Shown in pieces: positions 62,454-64,000 of a stretch of DNA of 64,000 bases. The translations under genes were made by a program, and so were the position numbers. The DNA comes from Margaritispora aquatica (lineage: Eukaryota; Ascomycota; Leotiomycetes; Helotiales; Discinellaceae), in NCBI GenBank assembly GCA_007644065.1, contig VJWN01000002.1, forward strand, positions 1,823,831-1,887,830, given 5' to 3'. The notes beneath the pieces were generated by a model. That model did no database searches. It was not told where the DNA came from and saw nothing but the letters and a program-made list of their open reading frames with translations. The first letter of the stretch is position 1, and every line of letters begins with the position of its first letter.

Positions 62454-63593
62454 ATGGCGATACTCGATCTTGTTTCTGGCCTCGAGATTTCAGTTGCGGT
62501 TGGAAATCATGTTTTGGAAGAGTATGAGGATGAGATCGATGATGAAGCCTCTCGTGGCGCGCAACATCGTGCAGTTGCCAGGAGATATATCGAGTCAGAA
62601 TCCGACCAGAACTTTGCTGTTCAATTGAAAATCAACGACTCTTATAGAATGGACTACGACTCACTTCTGTTCTATATCAACATAGATGGGAAGCTAATGG
62701 CTAAGCCGGTCATATCCAAAGACCAATATCCTTTGTTCTTCCGAGGAGATGTTGTCAAGAAGACGATCAAGCGGACCATTGAAGGTGCAACAATACCAAT
62801 CGAAGGGACTGAAGAATATCGTCTGAGGAAGTTTAAAATCTCTGAGATAGAAATAAGTGAATAACTCTCCCCTAATAGCACACCCTCATTCTAATATTTT
62901 CAGCTCAGGATGATGCAAAATTTGTGAGTGCCAAATCAGACTCCACAAGGATGAAAGATGTTGGTGAGATTGATATCAAGGTTTACCGCGCTATCTAGCC
63001 TCGACCTACAGTATCATCTCAATTCAATCTTAATACAAAAGCCATCAACGTACATGAGACTGCACTGAAAGGTCAGGCAAAGTCGCACAACACATCGTGA
63101 GTATTTTGACCAAGTACAATATACTGAACTGACATGTCATATAGACTGGATCCAGCAGACCAACCCGTACATACTTCTTATGTTAGCTGTGTGAAGATTG
63201 ATGAAATTCACTCTCCTTATGCAGTTTTCAAGTTTAAATACAGGTCACGAGCTATGCGTTCGCATGCTTTGAAGCTTCATCCTTTGCTAATTGAATTCCA
63301 GCTGCACTCAAAGCGCTCATGATCATTGAACGCTCACCGAGTCCGGAGATAGAACCAGAACCTGAGCTTAGGAGACTGCCAGAAAGAGCAGCAGCACCCG
63401 TTGATCTAAATGCTCTTGATGAGGGACAGAGATCTCAAGTGCAGCAGTTCTTGCAGAGTTTAAATTCGAAATCACCTACACCTGGACGATCAAGAGAGAA
63501 TATGATAACGGAGAAGGTACGAGCTGGTGAAAGAAGGGCAGGATAGGTGAGCAAGTCACAATTGACCTCACTCTAGACTCAGATGATGAGTGA
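62454..63593 (+). pseudogene. Inverted, degenerate DUF7918-like array copy 6
   Basis: Same family and gene layout as the other copies but on the plus strand. Exon 1 (62454-62856) is intact and 403 nt long, equal to copy 4, starting MAILDLVSGLEISVAVGNHV. Exon 2 (62904-63096) has an in-frame TAG at 62996-62998. The family exon 3 (63145-63251, again 107 nt: SPYAVFKFKYRSR) is followed by GC where the GT donor should be (63252). Exon 4 from 63302 (LKALMIIERSPSPEIEPEP) runs straight into exon-5-like sequence without the expected intron. A one-base loss near 63489 and a TGA at 63528-63530 break the tail, which still shows GEQVTIDLTLDSDDE in another frame. These lesions make it a pseudogene in this sequence. 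Confidence 0.85.
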
Positions 63594-64000
63594 AGCAACG
63601 GGTGGGATGAGATATCCTGGAAGTTTCTCATAGCATACGAGCAATTATCCACGGAATCATTTGGGCAACTAGGACATCCGATGGGTTATTGAAGCACGAG
63701 ATAAGCCTGTGCTATACCATAGAGTTATCACTACGATGATGAGTACTCCATGTGAAACTTTTGGGTCACACTCAGTCTCCTGCTTGAACTGCACATGTTG
63801 CAGCTAGGTATTGTCTTCACCTTTTCGCTCTGGAGCTTGACAAATGTAACAAGATTCAAACATCTGTAGTGTCATTTTCTTTCTTCATTTCCTATCATCG
63901 CTTCATGATCAATATCCTCATCACTTAGCAGAGCCCTCTTTCTCCCATAACCCTCGTCTCATGCACAAAACGCTTCACGGCTTCTTTATTCAGCTCTAAT
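63594..64000. other. Window end, downstream of array copy 6
   Basis: About 400 bp with no recognised feature. Whether the array continues outside the window cannot be seen. Confidence 0.35.

Overview
This is nuclear DNA of a filamentous ascomycete (Pezizomycotina). Genes are split by short introns (mostly 48-90 nt) with GTAAGT-type donors and CTAAC-like branch points. Products include fungal TAF1, ARP4, SFP1, Tim10, RCF2, DUS3 and a D-serine dehydratase. A leotiomycete is plausible from the gene mix, but the sequence alone does not settle this. No tRNA, rRNA, transposon or CRISPR array was found. All splice models below were derived by reading frames, donor/acceptor sites and protein similarity, with no transcript data.

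Layout. 0-6 kb: TIM10 (partial, minus), mitochondrial lysyl-tRNA synthetase (plus), a cyclase-family hydrolase (minus) and a short-chain dehydrogenase (plus). 7.4-8.4 kb: a J-domain-like protein that lacks the HPD motif. 10-20 kb: TAF1 (minus), a D-serine dehydratase-like enzyme (plus), ARP4 (minus) and a multipass membrane protein (minus). 23-28 kb: a coiled-coil fungal protein and an NAD(P)-binding protein. 29.4-32.7 kb: two neighbouring RBR-type ubiquitin ligase genes, one with two frame breaks and one with an in-frame TGA. 32.7-38 kb: a 5.3-kb stretch without a recognisable gene. 38-51 kb: SFP1, RCF2, a kelch protein, DUS3 and a BAP31-like protein.

The most unusual part is 51.7-63.6 kb: six tandem paralogues of one fungal-specific family (DUF7918-like). 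Five are on the minus strand and the last is inverted on the plus strand. They share an N-terminal beta-rich domain beginning MAI/MAV, a conserved exon of exactly 107 nt in every copy, a proline/glutamate linker, a basic stretch, and a C-terminal motif of the type V-T-I-D-L-T plus acidic residues (or I-V-I-S-D-S-E-D-D, or I-I-D-L-T-G-D-D) that resembles a SUMO-interacting motif. Copy 6 is clearly degenerate and copy 5 carries a frame anomaly that a shifted splice donor could compensate. This looks like a young, rapidly evolving gene family, perhaps of nuclear SUMO-binding proteins; that function is inference.

The housekeeping genes around it serve general transcription (TAF1, ARP4, SFP1), mitochondrial function (Tim10, MSK1, RCF2), tRNA modification (DUS3) and the ER membrane (BAP31-like). 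They do not form an obvious pathway with each other.
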